Below, one piece after another: positions 29,609 to 39,094 of a stretch of DNA of 64,000 nt. A model generated the notes under the pieces. That model was not told the DNA's origin and made no database searches. It saw only the letters and a list, made by a program, of their open reading frames with translations. Origin of the DNA: Acidovorax sp. GW101-3H11 (lineage in GTDB: Bacteria > Pseudomonadota > Gammaproteobacteria > Burkholderiales > Burkholderiaceae_C); assembly GCF_001633105.1 (NCBI RefSeq), contig NZ_LUKZ01000008.1:68126-132125 (forward strand), given 5' to 3'. Made by a program: the position numbers and the translations under genes. Position 1 is the stretch's first letter, and each line of letters opens with the position of its first letter.

Positions 29609-29630
29609 GTTCAGGGAATAATCGGGGACT

Positions 29631-30233
29631 ATGGCAACACCACAGTCCCCTTTCTCTTTTCTGGACGGCCTTTTCGAGCGCGTGGCCGCCGGTCCGCAAC
29701 CCCCGCAATGGCTTGTGCATGAGGTGCAGCAGCGTCTGGTGCTGTTCCTCAACCATGTGCTGATGCAGGAGCAGGAAGCCATGGACCGCCTGGTGCGGCA
29801 AAAAGGCCGTGTCGCCCGCGTGCAGTGGCGGGTGTATTCGCTGGCGCTGGTCATCACGCCTGCGGGCCTGTTCAACCTGGCGCCCGAGACGGCAGTGCCC
29901 GATCTGCAGCTGCACGTCACCGAAACCTCCCCCTTCACCCTGGCCCAGGGCGCATTGCGGGGCGACAAGCCCGCCATTCGCATCGAAGGCGATGTGCAGC
30001 TGGCCGCCGAGATCAACTGGCTGGTGGACCATGTGCGCTGGGATGTCGAGGAAGACCTGGCCCACGTGATCGGTGACGCACCGGCCCACACCGTGGCCCA
30101 GGTGGCCAGCCGTGGCGCGCAAGCCCTGCGCCAGTTTGTGGGCGCACGCATGGCCGCCGGGGGCGCTGCAGCATCGGCCCCATCCGCTCCGCTGGCCCCG
30201 GCCGCCTCCCCATCGCCACAGGCTGGCGCATGA
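29631..30233 (+). CDS. ubiJ: Ubiquinone biosynthesis accessory factor UbiJ (SCP2 domain)
   Basis: A 200-aa protein with an SCP2 (sterol carrier) fold in the N-terminal half and a C-terminal helical and Ala/Pro tail. Conserved pieces include the [15 protein letters not shown] helix and [29 protein letters not shown]. UbiJ with UbiK scaffolds the soluble Ubi metabolon and binds lipid intermediates. The stop codon overlaps the ubiB start (ATGA), and the ubiE-ubiJ-ubiB order is conserved. Confidence 0.9.
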   Translation: MATPQSPFSFLDGLFERVAAGPQPPQWLVHEVQQRLVLFLNHVLMQEQEAMDRLVRQKGRVARVQWRVYSLALVITPAGLFNLAPETAVPDLQLHVTETSPFTLAQGALRGDKPAIRIEGDVQLAAEINWLVDHVRWDVEEDLAHVIGDAPAHTVAQVASRGAQALRQFVGARMAAGGAAASAPSAPLAPAASPSPQAGA

Positions 30234-31795
30234 AGCGGTTTTTGCGGGGGGTGGCCATCCTCTGGGTGGTGTTCCGGTACGGCCTGGATGGCCTGGTGCT
30301 CGACAGCTTCAACAAGCCCTGGCTGCGGATGATTTCGCGCATCCTGTCGGTCGGGCGCAATCTGGACGCCCCGCGTGGCCAGCGCCTGCGCGAGGCGCTG
30401 GAGCGCCTGGGGCCCATCTTCGTGAAGTTTGGCCAGGTGCTGTCCACCCGGCGCGACCTGCTGCCCGCGGACATTGCCGACGAGCTGGCCCGCCTGCAGG
30501 ACCGCGTCCCGCCGTTTGACCCCGATGTGGCCATGGCCACCATCGAGCGCGCCTTCCGCAGGCCGGTGGACGAGGTGTTCACTTCGTTCGACCGCACGCC
30601 GGTGGCCAGTGCGTCGATTGCCCAGGTGCACTTTGCCACGCTGCGCGACCGCCAGGGGGTGGAGCGCGAGGTGGCGGTGAAGGTGCTGCGCCCTGGCATG
30701 CTGCCCGTGATCGAGAAGGACCTGAGCCTGATGCGCATGATGGCGGGCTGGGTGGAAAACCTGTCGGCCGACGGCAAGCGCCTCAAGCCCCGCGAGGTGG
30801 TGGCCGAGTTCGACAACTACCTGCACGACGAGCTGGACCTGGTGCGCGAGGCCGCCAATGCCGCGCAGCTGCGCCGCAACATGCAGGGGCTGGACCTGGT
30901 GCTGATCCCTGAGATCTTCTGGGACTTCTGCCACGCCGAGGTGATGGTGATGCAGCGCATGAACGGCGTGCCCATCAGCCAGATCGACCGCCTGCGCGAA
31001 GCGGGCGTGGACATCCCCAAGCTGGCGCGCGACGGTGTCACCATCTTTTTCACCCAGGTGTTCCGCGACGGCTTCTTCCATGCCGACATGCACCCCGGCA
31101 ACATCCAGGTGAGCCTGGACCCCGCCACCTTTGGGCGCTACATCTCGCTGGACTTTGGCATCGTGGGCACGCTCACGGAAGTGGACAAGGAGTACCTGGC
31201 GCAGAACTTTGTGGCCTTCTTCCGCCGCGACTACAAGCGCGTGGCCGAGCTGCACATCGAAAGCGGCTGGGTGCCGCCCGAGACCCGCGTGAATGACCTC
31301 GAATCGGCCATCCGCGCGGTGTGCGAGCCGTACTTCGACCGCCCCCTCAAGGAAATCTCCCTGGGCATGGTGCTGATGCGCCTGTTCCAGACGTCACGCC
31401 GCTTTCATGTCGAGATCCAGCCCCAGCTGGTGCTGCTGCAAAAAACCCTGCTCAACATCGAGGGCCTGGGCCGCGAGCTGGACCCGGACCTGGACCTGTG
31501 GAGCACCGCCAAGCCCTTCCTCGAAAAATGGATGCTGGAGCAGATGGGCCCGCAGCGCCTGTGGCGCGAGCTGCGCGCCGAGGCGCCGCACTACGCCAAG
31601 CTGATCCCCGAGCTGCCGCGCCTGGTCTATGACGCACTGCGGCAGCGCCCGGCGGACCAGCAGCAGGTGCTGCGCGAACTGCTGGATGCGCAAAAGCGCA
31701 CCAACCGGCTGCTGCAATCCCTCATTTACGGCGGTGTTGGATTTGTGCTCGGCCTGCTGGCCATGCAGCTTTTCATGCGGATACGGGTGTTCTAA
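30230..31795 (+). CDS. ubiB: Ubiquinone biosynthesis protein kinase-like UbiB
   Basis: ABC1/ADCK-family atypical kinase of 521 aa needed for ubiquinone synthesis. The KFGQ signature is at 66-69. The nucleotide-binding and catalytic region includes [12 protein letters not shown], the metal-site segment [17 protein letters not shown] and [11 protein letters not shown]-terminal hydrophobic segment (~498-521) would anchor it in the inner membrane. It overlaps ubiJ by 4 nt. The stop codon is abutted by a long palindromic repeat. Confidence 0.96.
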   Translation: MKRFLRGVAILWVVFRYGLDGLVLDSFNKPWLRMISRILSVGRNLDAPRGQRLREALERLGPIFVKFGQVLSTRRDLLPADIADELARLQDRVPPFDPDVAMATIERAFRRPVDEVFTSFDRTPVASASIAQVHFATLRDRQGVEREVAVKVLRPGMLPVIEKDLSLMRMMAGWVENLSADGKRLKPREVVAEFDNYLHDELDLVREAANAAQLRRNMQGLDLVLIPEIFWDFCHAEVMVMQRMNGVPISQIDRLREAGVDIPKLARDGVTIFFTQVFRDGFFHADMHPGNIQVSLDPATFGRYISLDFGIVGTLTEVDKEYLAQNFVAFFRRDYKRVAELHIESGWVPPETRVNDLESAIRAVCEPYFDRPLKEISLGMVLMRLFQTSRRFHVEIQPQLVLLQKTLLNIEGLGRELDPDLDLWSTAKPFLEKWMLEQMGPQRLWRELRAEAPHYAKLIPELPRLVYDALRQRPADQQQVLRELLDAQKRTNRLLQSLIYGGVGFVLGLLAMQLFMRIRVF

Positions 31796-32065
31796 GAGCC
31801 TATTTACGATCTCGCAGGGGATCGCGTTGGAGCGCAATCGGGATGAGTGGACGCTTCGGATGCGCTGCATGGGCTCATGCCCATGCAAGCAGCCGGGGCG
31901 CTCAATCGCCCGATTTCGCTCCAACCCTTCGGGCAGTGGTCTTTGCGGGTGGTCTGCGGCGTTGCGGCGCTTGCCAATAGCCGGGCTATTGGCCGCGCAC
32001 CGCGCCTTGCAATCCCATCCCGCAAAGACCGCTGCGCGACCCCTGGGAGATCGTAAACAGGCTCT
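31795..32065. repeat. Family-2 long palindromic element, copy A
   Basis: A 271-bp element bounded by terminal inverted repeats GAGCCTRTTTACGATCTC (17 of 18 match; R = A left, G right). Inside are two nested palindromes: 31827-31842 with 31909-31924 (15 of 16 match) and 31938-31949 with 32019-32030 (perfect 12 bp). The inner one holds the 55-bp core 31956-32010, GCGGCGTTGC...GCGCCTTGC, with an AATAGC/GCTATT hairpin. It starts right at the ubiB stop codon. It carries no plausible gene. Confidence 0.8.
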
Positions 32066-32070
32066 ACGGC

Positions 32071-32106
32071 ACAAAAGTTGCCTTCATAATCCGCAGCAAC
32101 TTTTGT
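32071..32106 (+). terminator. Perfect 11-bp hairpin downstream of ubiB
   Basis: ACAAAAGTTGC pairs exactly with GCAACTTTTGT around a 14-nt loop, with T-rich sequence at the 3' end. It may be the original ubiB terminator, now displaced by the palindromic element, or an operator for the downstream symporter gene. Confidence 0.5.
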
Positions 32107-32227
32107 TACGAATTTAGAGAAGGGGCCAGAACCCCTCGGTCTTCCAGGTGCAGCCGCGCGGCCGCACGATGTGCCCGCTGCGCGTCCTGTTTATTTCGCA
32201 ACCCCCTTGGAGCTTCGGAGCGGCACC

Positions 32228-33679
32228 ATGCTGTTGTCTTTCATCGTTCTGTATCTGCTGATTTCGATTGGTGTGGGCCTGTATGCCGCGACCCGCGTGC
32301 ACAACACGGCCGACTATGCGGTGGCGGGGCGCAGCCTGCCCCTGGCCGTGGTGATCGCCACCACCTTTGCGACCTGGTTTGGATCGGAAACCGTGCTGGG
32401 GGTCTCGGCCCGCTTTGTCAGTGGAAACCTGGGGGCGGTGGTCGAGGACCCCTTTGGTGCATCCATGTGCCTGGTGCTGGTGGGTTTCTTTTTTGCCTAC
32501 AAGCTCTACCAGAAGAACCTGATCACGCTGGGCGACTACTACCGCCAGCGCTACGGGCGGGTGATCGAGGTGGCCTGCTCGGCCATCATCATGTTCAGCT
32601 ACCTGGGCTGGGTGGCAGCGCAGATCACGGCCCTGGGCCTGGTTTTCAACCTGCTCACGCAGGGGGCCGTGTCGGTCACTCTGGGCATGGTCATCGGCAC
32701 GTTGGTGGTGCTGGTCTACACGCTGTATGGCGGCATGTGGTCTGTGGCCATGACGGATTTCGTGCAGATGATCGTGATTGGCGTGGGGCTGCTGGCCATT
32801 GCCTGGTTTGCTGCCGACCTGGCCGGTGGTGCGGGCAAGGTGGTGGAGTACGCCGCGCGCGAGGGCAAGTTCCAGTTCTTCCCGAGTGGGGGGCTCAAGG
32901 AGTGGACCTTCTTCATCGCCGCCGCCATCACCATGATGCTGGGCTCCATACCGCAGCAGGACGTGTTCCAGCGCGTGATGTCCTCCAACAGCGCCGAAAC
33001 TGCGCGCAAAGGCCCCGTGATTGGCGGCGTGCTGTACCTGCTGTTTGCGTTCATCCCCATGTTTGTGGTGACGGCCGCCGTGCTGGTGATGCCCGAGACA
33101 GCGCAGACGCTGCTCAATGAAGATCCGCAGAAGGTGCTGCCTACCCTGGTGATGGAGCGCATGCCCATCATGCTGCAGGTGGCCTTTTTTGGCGCATTGC
33201 TGTCGGCCATCATGTCTACGGCGTCCGCCACCCTGCTGGCGCCCTCGACGACGTTTGTCGAGAACATCCTGCACAACCTGCGCCCTGGCATGACCGACCA
33301 GCAGACCCTCAAGGCCATGCGGATCTCGGTGCTGGTGTTCACGGCCTGTGTGCTGACCTATGCCATCACCATGCAGGGCACCTCGATCTATGAGCTGGTG
33401 TCTGGTGCCTACCAAGTGCCTTTGGTGGGCGCCTTTGTGCCGCTGGTTTTTGGCCTGTACTGGAAGCGTGCGACGACCCAGGGGGCGCTGCTCGCAGTGG
33501 CGATGGGCCTGGGGGTGTGGCTGCTGTTTGTGGCCAGCCCCATGCTGTCGGAGGCGTTCCCGCAGCAACTGGCCGGTGTGCTGGCCGCGCTGGTGGGGAT
33601 GGTGGGGGGCTCTCTGGCGCCACAGTGGATCGAGGACCACAAGGGCCACGTCACCCACTACGAAGGCAGCGCCCGCTGA
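32228..33679 (+). CDS. Sodium:solute symporter family transporter
   Basis: SSF/SLC5-type inner-membrane transporter of 483 aa with about 12-13 membrane segments. The family signature is seen in the DYAVAGRSLPLAVVIATTFATWFGSE start, the GSIPQQDVFQRVMSSN central region and SAIMSTASATLLAPSTTFVENI, where Na+ ligands lie. The substrate cannot be named. The ATG at 32228 has a CTTGGAG ribosome-binding site; upstream in-frame sequence is not membrane-like. It stands alone behind a 432-bp gap filled by repeat DNA. Confidence 0.88.
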   Translation: MLLSFIVLYLLISIGVGLYAATRVHNTADYAVAGRSLPLAVVIATTFATWFGSETVLGVSARFVSGNLGAVVEDPFGASMCLVLVGFFFAYKLYQKNLITLGDYYRQRYGRVIEVACSAIIMFSYLGWVAAQITALGLVFNLLTQGAVSVTLGMVIGTLVVLVYTLYGGMWSVAMTDFVQMIVIGVGLLAIAWFAADLAGGAGKVVEYAAREGKFQFFPSGGLKEWTFFIAAAITMMLGSIPQQDVFQRVMSSNSAETARKGPVIGGVLYLLFAFIPMFVVTAAVLVMPETAQTLLNEDPQKVLPTLVMERMPIMLQVAFFGALLSAIMSTASATLLAPSTTFVENILHNLRPGMTDQQTLKAMRISVLVFTACVLTYAITMQGTSIYELVSGAYQVPLVGAFVPLVFGLYWKRATTQGALLAVAMGLGVWLLFVASPMLSEAFPQQLAGVLAALVGMVGGSLAPQWIEDHKGHVTHYEGSAR

Positions 33680-33687
33680 ATGCCCCG

Positions 33688-33710
33688 CCCCCGTGCCCAG
33701 GGCATGGGGG
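33688..33710 (+). terminator. Possible terminator after the symporter gene
   Basis: CCCCCGTGCCC is nearly complementary to GGGCATGGGGG, just after the stop, but the loop is tiny and the T tail poor. Confidence 0.3.
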
Positions 33711-33737
33711 TTGAGGGGTGGGCATGCCGCCTATAAT
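33711..33737 (+). promoter_or_regulatory. Candidate promoter for fmdB-DUF502-aspS
   Basis: TTGAGG (33711-33716) and a perfect TATAAT (33732-33737) are 15 bp apart, 34 bp before the fmdB ATG. The spacing is short of the ideal, but the -10 is perfect. Confidence 0.5.
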
Positions 33738-33770
33738 TGAGGGTTTTGCACTTTCCCTCCACACACTGAC

Positions 33771-34109
33771 ATGCCTATTTACGCCTACAAATGCGGCTCC
33801 TGCGGCCATGCCAAGGATGTGCTGCAAAAAATCTCTGACGCGCCCCTCACGGTGTGCCCCGCCTGCGGTGCCGAGACCTTCTCCAAGCAGGTCACGGCGG
33901 CAGGCTTCCAGCTCAAGGGCTCGGGCTGGTATGTGACCGATTTCCGGGGTGGCAACGGGGGCAACTCTGCGCCCGCCACAGAGGCCAAGTCGGGGGGCAC
34001 CTCCGAGGCGGTAGCCCCTGCCAGCACAGGCAATGCTCCTAAAACAGAAGCTGCCAGCCCAAGCACATCAGGCGCCAGCAGCAGTTCTACCTCTGTTTCT
34101 TCGAGCTGA
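33771..34109 (+). CDS. FmdB family zinc-ribbon protein
   Basis: A 112-aa putative regulatory protein. The N-terminal zinc ribbon has Cys8, Cys11, Cys29 and Cys32 (MPIYAYKCGSCGHAKD, VCPACG). A low-complexity tail rich in Ser, Thr, Ala and Gly follows. The FmdB name comes from formamidase regulation, but members are widespread and their role here is unknown. The order with DUF502 and aspS is conserved in Burkholderiales. Confidence 0.88.
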   Translation: MPIYAYKCGSCGHAKDVLQKISDAPLTVCPACGAETFSKQVTAAGFQLKGSGWYVTDFRGGNGGNSAPATEAKSGGTSEAVAPASTGNAPKTEAASPSTSGASSSSTSVSSS

Positions 34110-34117
34110 GGACCTGC

Positions 34118-34741
34118 ATGGCTGCCCTGCGCAAATGGCTGTTGACGGGTCTTCTGGTCATCGTTCCCGGTGTCATCACGGCATGGGTGCTCAACTGGAT
34201 TGTGAGCACGCTCGACCAGACCCTGCAGATCCTGCCCGTTGCATGGCATCCCGACAAGCTGCTGGGTGTTCACGTGCCCGGCTTTGGTGTGGTGCTCACC
34301 TTGCTGATCCTGCTGGTGGTGGGTGCCGTCGCCAGCAACTTTGCAGGCCGCAAGCTGGTGCAGTGGGGCGATGCCTTGGTGCACCGCATCCCGGTGGTGC
34401 GCTCCATCTATTCCAGCGTCAAGCAGGTGTCCGACACGCTGTTCTCCGAAAGCGGCAACGCTTTTCGCACGGCGGTCCTGGTGCAGTGGCCCCGCGAGGG
34501 CGTCTGGACGGTGGCCTTTGTCACCGGTGCCCCCAACGGCGAAGTGGCCGCCTACCTGCGTGACGAATTCGTGAGTGTGTATGTGCCCACGACACCCAAC
34601 CCCACGGGGGGGTACTTCGTGATGGTGCGCAAGAGCGACTGCGTCGAGCTGGAGATGAGCGTGGACGCCGCCCTCAAATACATTGTTTCGATGGGCGTGG
34701 TCGCTCCTGCAGACCCCACGCTCGTTTCCCCCAGTAAGTGA
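34118..34741 (+). CDS. DUF502 family membrane protein
   Basis: A 207-aa protein with two N-terminal membrane segments (LLTGLLVIVPGVITAWVLNW and VVLTLLILLVVGAVASN) and a soluble C-terminal region of the DUF502 fold (VQWPREGVWTVAFVTG, VYVPTTPNPTGGYF). Function is unknown. It is probably co-transcribed with fmdB (8-bp gap) and aspS (41-bp gap). Confidence 0.88.
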   Translation: MAALRKWLLTGLLVIVPGVITAWVLNWIVSTLDQTLQILPVAWHPDKLLGVHVPGFGVVLTLLILLVVGAVASNFAGRKLVQWGDALVHRIPVVRSIYSSVKQVSDTLFSESGNAFRTAVLVQWPREGVWTVAFVTGAPNGEVAAYLRDEFVSVYVPTTPNPTGGYFVMVRKSDCVELEMSVDAALKYIVSMGVVAPADPTLVSPSK

Positions 34742-34782
34742 ATCCCTTTTAACGCGCCCCCCGGGCGCCGGAAGTTTTTGCC

Positions 34783-36585
34783 ATGGCCATGCGTTCCCAC
34801 TATTGCGGTCTTGTGACCGAAGCCCTGATGGGCCAAACCGTCACCCTGTCGGGCTGGGTGAACCGCCGCCGCGACCATGGTGGCGTGATCTTCATCGACC
34901 TGCGCGACCGCGAAGGCTACGTGCAGGTGGTGTGCGACCCCGACCGTGCCGAGATGTTCAAGACCGCCGAAGACGTGCGCAACGAGTTCTGCGTGCAGGT
35001 CGTGGGCCTGGTGCGCCCCCGTCCGGACGGCACCACCAACGACAAGCTCAAGAGCGGCCAGATCGAAGTGCTGTGCCACGAGCTGAAGGTGCTGAACCCC
35101 TCCGTCACGCCTCCGTTCCAGATGGACGACGAGAACCTGTCGGAAACCACCCGCCTCACGCACCGCGTGATGGACCTGCGCCGCCCGCACATGCAGCGCA
35201 ACATGATGCTGCGCTACAAGACCGCCATCCAGGTGCGCAACTTCCTGGACAAGGAAGGCTTCATCGACATCGAAACGCCCATGCTGGGCAAGAGCACGCC
35301 AGAAGGCGCGCGCGACTACCTGGTGCCCAGCCGCGTGCACGACGGCCAGTTCTTCGCGCTGCCCCAGTCGCCCCAGCTCTACAAGCAGATGCTGATGGTG
35401 GCGGGCTACGACCGCTACTACCAGATCACCAAGTGCTTCCGCGACGAGGACCTGCGCGCCGACCGCCAGCCCGAATTCACGCAGATCGACTGCGAAACCT
35501 CGTTCCTGAACGAGGAAGAGATCCGTGCCATCTTCCAGCGCATGATCACCGAGGTGTTCCAGCAGCAGCTGGGTGTGGACCTGGGCGAATTCCCCATCAT
35601 GACGTACCAGGAAGCGGCCTTCCGCTTCGGCTCCGACAAGCCCGACTTGCGCGTGAAGCTCGAATTCACCGAACTGACCGAGGTGATGAAGGACGTGGAC
35701 TTCAAGGTGTTCTCGGCCCCCGCCACCACCAAAGGTGGCCGCGTGGTGGCCCTGCGCGTGCCCGGTGGCTCGCAGATCTCGCGCGGCGAGATCGATGCCT
35801 ACACCGAGTTCGTCAAGATCTACGGCGCCAAGGGCCTGGCCTGGATCAAGGTCAATGAAGTGGCCCAGGGCCGCGAAGGCCTGCAGTCGCCCATCGTGAA
35901 GAACCTGCACGACGCGGCCATCGCAGAGATCCTCAAGCGCACTGGCGCCCAGGATGGTGACCTGCTGTTCTTTGGCGCCGACAAGGAAAAGATCGTCAAC
36001 GACTCCATCGGCGCGCTGCGCCTGAAGGTCGGCCACAGCGAATTCGGCAAGAAGAACGGCCTGTTCGAAGCCAAATGGGCGCCCCTGTGGGTGGTGGACT
36101 TCCCCATGTTCGAGCATGACGAAGAAAACGACCGCTGGGCCGCAGTGCACCACCCCTTCACGTCGCCGAAGGATGGCCACGAAGACCTGATGGACACGGA
36201 CCCTGGCAAGTGCATCGCCAAGGCCTACGACATGGTGCTCAACGGCTGGGAGCTGGGTGGTGGCTCGGTGCGTATCCACCGCGCCGATGTGCAAAAGAAG
36301 GTGTTCGATGCGCTCAAGATCACGCCGGAAGACGCACAGGCCAAGTTCGGCTACCTGCTGGACGCCCTTCAGTACGGCGCGCCCCCGCACGGTGGCCTGG
36401 CCTTCGGTCTGGACCGCCTGATCACACTGATGACCGGCGCCGAGTCGATCCGTGATGTGATCGCCTTCCCCAAGACCCAGCGCGCGCAGGACCTGCTGAC
36501 CCAGGCGCCTTCGCCCGTGGACGAAAAGCAGCTGCGCGAGCTGCACATCCGCCTGCGCAACCCGGACGCCATCAAGGCGGCCTGA
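34783..36585 (+). CDS. aspS: Aspartyl-tRNA synthetase
   Basis: Class II synthetase of 600 aa, bacterial type. The N-terminal OB-fold anticodon domain ([22 protein letters not shown]) is followed by the catalytic core with motif 2 ([20 protein letters not shown]), the bacterial GAD insertion (~290-420) and motif 3 ([17 protein letters not shown]). It may be the non-discriminating type found in bacteria that make Asn-tRNA by GatCAB; sequence alone does not settle that. A strong terminator follows. Confidence 0.97.
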   Translation: MAMRSHYCGLVTEALMGQTVTLSGWVNRRRDHGGVIFIDLRDREGYVQVVCDPDRAEMFKTAEDVRNEFCVQVVGLVRPRPDGTTNDKLKSGQIEVLCHELKVLNPSVTPPFQMDDENLSETTRLTHRVMDLRRPHMQRNMMLRYKTAIQVRNFLDKEGFIDIETPMLGKSTPEGARDYLVPSRVHDGQFFALPQSPQLYKQMLMVAGYDRYYQITKCFRDEDLRADRQPEFTQIDCETSFLNEEEIRAIFQRMITEVFQQQLGVDLGEFPIMTYQEAAFRFGSDKPDLRVKLEFTELTEVMKDVDFKVFSAPATTKGGRVVALRVPGGSQISRGEIDAYTEFVKIYGAKGLAWIKVNEVAQGREGLQSPIVKNLHDAAIAEILKRTGAQDGDLLFFGADKEKIVNDSIGALRLKVGHSEFGKKNGLFEAKWAPLWVVDFPMFEHDEENDRWAAVHHPFTSPKDGHEDLMDTDPGKCIAKAYDMVLNGWELGGGSVRIHRADVQKKVFDALKITPEDAQAKFGYLLDALQYGAPPHGGLAFGLDRLITLMTGAESIRDVIAFPKTQRAQDLLTQAPSPVDEKQLRELHIRLRNPDAIKAA

Positions 36586-36647
36586 TCCGGGGCGTTTTCC
36601 GGATATCCCGGTCTTTGCAGATGCGCTCCTGGGGCATCGCACCACTA

Positions 36648-36683
36648 AGCGGCACGGGCCTTGCGCCCGCGCCGCTTTTTTAT
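36648..36683 (+). terminator. Rho-independent terminator after aspS
   Basis: AGCGGCACGGGC pairs with GCCCGCGCCGCT (one mismatch bulge), followed by TTTTTTATT. The hairpin lies 62 bp past the aspS stop and 37 bp before the lipoprotein gene. Confidence 0.85.
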
Positions 36684-36719
36684 TGGCCGGCCCTGGCTGG
36701 CGCACGAAGGAAGTTCTCC

Positions 36720-37529
36720 ATGTGTTCCCATACGTTGCGGGCGGTCGCCGCCGCTCTGGTGCTGCTGGCCCTGGCGGGCTGTGGCGAAAAGAAAACCGAA
36801 CTGGGGCAGGGCGGCTCCGTCGTCACCGGCTCGGCAGGGCCCCAGGGAGCGCAGAACGCAGCCAAGGAACTGGTGCGATGCGACGCCCCGGTGGCCACGC
36901 TGGCGCTGGCCGAGAACCCGAACGGCTACACCATGGGCTCGGGCTACCAGCTGCCGTCCTCGCCCGTACCCCTCGTCAAGCTGCTGGCCCAGCAAAGTGG
37001 GTGTTTCCGCGTGGTGGACCGCGCGGCGGGCCTGCGCGGCACCATCCAGGAGCAGGATCTCAAGGACTCCGGCATCCTGCGCAAAAGCAACTCCACGGTG
37101 GCCAAGGGCAAAGGGTATGAGGCGCAGTACACGCTCACGCCCAGCCTCACCTTCAGTGAGCAGGATGCCGGGCGGGGCCTGGCCGGCGTGATCGCCATGG
37201 TCCCGGTGCTGCGCGACATCGCCGGTCTGGCCGGGCTGGTGGAGCAGGTCAAGTTCAAGGAGGCACAGACGGCGCTGCTGCTGTCCGACAACGAAACAAC
37301 CGAGCAGGTGGCGGCTGCCACCGGCGCTGCCCGCACCACCGACCTGGGGGTGGGCGGCCTGGTGTTTGGCAAGCTGGGCGGCGCGGCGGGTGCGGGCTGG
37401 AGCAATACCAACGAAGGCAAGGTGATCGCCGCCGCCTTCCTGGACGCGCACAACCAGTTGGTGGTGCAGGTACGTGCGCTGCAGGCCAAGGAGCTGCCGC
37501 CCCCGGTGGCCACGAAAGCCAAGCCCTGA
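36720..37529 (+). CDS. Putative CsgG-like lipoprotein
   Basis: A 269-aa lipoprotein with lipobox LALAGC (Cys21) after a short signal peptide. The mature part has the pattern seen in CsgG/HfaB outer-membrane lipoproteins: AENPNGYTMGSGYQLPSSPVPLVKLLAQQSGCFRVVDR followed by a beta-rich core. This resemblance is remembered and moderate; curli genes are not nearby. It is inserted between aspS and nudB, which usually sit closer. GAAGGAAG is its ribosome-binding site. Confidence 0.7.
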   Translation: MCSHTLRAVAAALVLLALAGCGEKKTELGQGGSVVTGSAGPQGAQNAAKELVRCDAPVATLALAENPNGYTMGSGYQLPSSPVPLVKLLAQQSGCFRVVDRAAGLRGTIQEQDLKDSGILRKSNSTVAKGKGYEAQYTLTPSLTFSEQDAGRGLAGVIAMVPVLRDIAGLAGLVEQVKFKEAQTALLLSDNETTEQVAAATGAARTTDLGVGGLVFGKLGGAAGAGWSNTNEGKVIAAAFLDAHNQLVVQVRALQAKELPPPVATKAKP

Positions 37530-37544
37530 TTTCCCCAGGCGGCG

Positions 37545-38003
37545 ATGGAACAACAGCGGCCCTTCAAGATCCCCGAGTCCGTGCTGGTGGTGATCCACAC
37601 CCCGGCGCTCGACGTGCTGTTGCTGCACCGGGCCGACGGTGCCAACCACTGGCAGTCGGTCACCGGCAGCAAAGACCATTGGGATGAAGCCTGGGAGGCC
37701 ACCGCTGCGCGCGAGGTGTTGGAGGAAACTGGTATCGATTCCCATGGTGCAGGCATGGTGCTGACAGATTGGTGCCTGGAGAACATCTACGACATCTGGC
37801 CGCAGTGGCGCCACCGCTATGCGCCCGGCGTGGTGTTCAACCGCGAGCGGGTGTTTGGCCTGTGCGTGCCCGCCGGTACGGCGGTGGTGCTGAGCCCGCG
37901 CGAGCATGTGGCGTTTGAGTGGCTGCCCTGGCGCGAGGCCGCCGACCGCTGTTTCTCTGCCTCCAATGCCGAGGCGTGCCTCTTGTTGCCGCGTTTTGTC
38001 TGA
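37545..38003 (+). CDS. nudB: Dihydroneopterin triphosphate diphosphatase
   Basis: Nudix hydrolase of 152 aa. It would remove pyrophosphate from dihydroneopterin triphosphate in folate synthesis. The Nudix box starts at Gly41 and contains REVLEETGI at 56-64; one extra residue lies between Gly41 and Glu48 relative to the strict consensus, which appears to be a beta-proteobacterial trait. Neighbour aspS is a standard partner. folE, which makes its substrate, is 10 kb downstream. Confidence 0.88.
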   Translation: MEQQRPFKIPESVLVVIHTPALDVLLLHRADGANHWQSVTGSKDHWDEAWEATAAREVLEETGIDSHGAGMVLTDWCLENIYDIWPQWRHRYAPGVVFNRERVFGLCVPAGTAVVLSPREHVAFEWLPWREAADRCFSASNAEACLLLPRFV

Positions 38004-38040
38004 AGCGCGACGGCGGCTGGCAGGCCGATAAGGCCATGCC

Positions 38041-38946
38041 TCACTGCGGCTTCGCCAATACCTTGACCAAATGCTCGGCGAACCCCTCGGCGGCGGGTGA
38101 GGTGGCGCGCTGGGTGGGGCTGTAAAGACACACGTAGCGCATGGCCTCTGGCGCCAGAATGCGCCGCCGCACCAGGCCCAGTGGCTTGGCCAGGGCGCCC
38201 ACATAGTCGGGGGCCAGCGTGGCCGTCACATCGGCGGCCGCCAGGCCCAGCGCGGTGGATATGTTGTCCACGATCTCCACCGGTGTCACGCGCTGCTCGC
38301 TGGGCAGGCCGGTGTGCATCTGGGCCACGCTGCGTTCGTGGTCGCGCCCGGCGGCCACCAGGGGGTGGGCGTGCAGCTGGGCCCAGGTCACGCTGCGCTG
38401 GCGCGCCAGCGGGTGGGTGGGGGCGCACCACAGCACCCAGGGGCTCTGAAACAAGGGCGTGCGTGCGATGTCTGCCCCGCAGGCGCGGTCCGGCCCGAGT
38501 GCCAGGTCGGCGTCGCCGCTGGCCACGGCGTCCACCAGTTTTTCCACCGGCGCATCGCGGATGTGGATGTGCACCTTGGGTCGCGTCTGCTGGTAGGCCT
38601 TGATGGCCCGGGGCAGGATCACGCTGGCCACTACCAGGGGTGCCGCTATGCGCACCACCCCGGCCGCGCGGTTGCGCACATCGCTCGCGGCCGTCTGTGC
38701 CATGCGCAGGTGCTTGAGCACCGATTCGGCCGACGCCAGGAACTCGCGCCCCGCGCTGGTGATGCCCACCCGGCGCGTGCTGCGCTCGAACAGCTTGAAG
38801 TCCAGCACATCCTCCAGCTCGCCCACCAGCTGGCTCACCGCCGAGGGCGTGAGCGCCAGCCGGTCGGCAGCGGCCGTGAAGCTGCGCATCTCGGCCACGG
38901 TGACGAAGGCTTCGAGCTGGCGCAGCGTGAAATGGGGCAGGGACAT
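38041..38946 (-). CDS. LysR family transcriptional regulator
   Basis: A 301-aa regulator. The N-terminal winged helix-turn-helix (residues ~5-65, LRQLEAFVTVAEMRSFTAAADRLALTPSAVSQLVGELE) is followed by a periplasmic-binding-like effector domain. It diverges from the homoprotocatechuate-type cluster and very probably controls it. The ATG at 38946 is favoured over one 24 nt upstream because it starts at MSLPHFTLRQL, the usual beginning. An inverted repeat in the shared promoter region is a candidate site for it. Confidence 0.93.
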   Translation of the reverse strand: MSLPHFTLRQLEAFVTVAEMRSFTAAADRLALTPSAVSQLVGELEDVLDFKLFERSTRRVGITSAGREFLASAESVLKHLRMAQTAASDVRNRAAGVVRIAAPLVVASVILPRAIKAYQQTRPKVHIHIRDAPVEKLVDAVASGDADLALGPDRACGADIARTPLFQSPWVLWCAPTHPLARQRSVTWAQLHAHPLVAAGRDHERSVAQMHTGLPSEQRVTPVEIVDNISTALGLAAADVTATLAPDYVGALAKPLGLVRRRILAPEAMRYVCLYSPTQRATSPAAEGFAEHLVKVLAKPQ

Positions 38947-38985
38947 GGGTGCAGATCGCGGTGGTGCCATTCATTAGATCATCTT

Positions 38986-39013
38986 CACAATCCATAAGAA
39001 AGCATTGATTGTG
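38986..39013. promoter_or_regulatory. Candidate LysR operator in the lysR-hpaE gap
   Basis: Perfect 7-bp arms CACAATC (38986-38992) and GATTGTG (39007-39013) are separated by 14 bp. The right arm overlaps a possible -35 TTGTGG (39009-39014) that lies 17 bp before GATACT (39032-39037). This is where an activator of the hpaE operon would bind. Confidence 0.5.
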
Positions 39014-39094
39014 GTCAAGCAAGGGGCTGCAGATACTCCGCGACGGTTGGGCAAGGTTGCCTGGCCCCGTTTGTTGTCTGACCGGAGAATTCCC

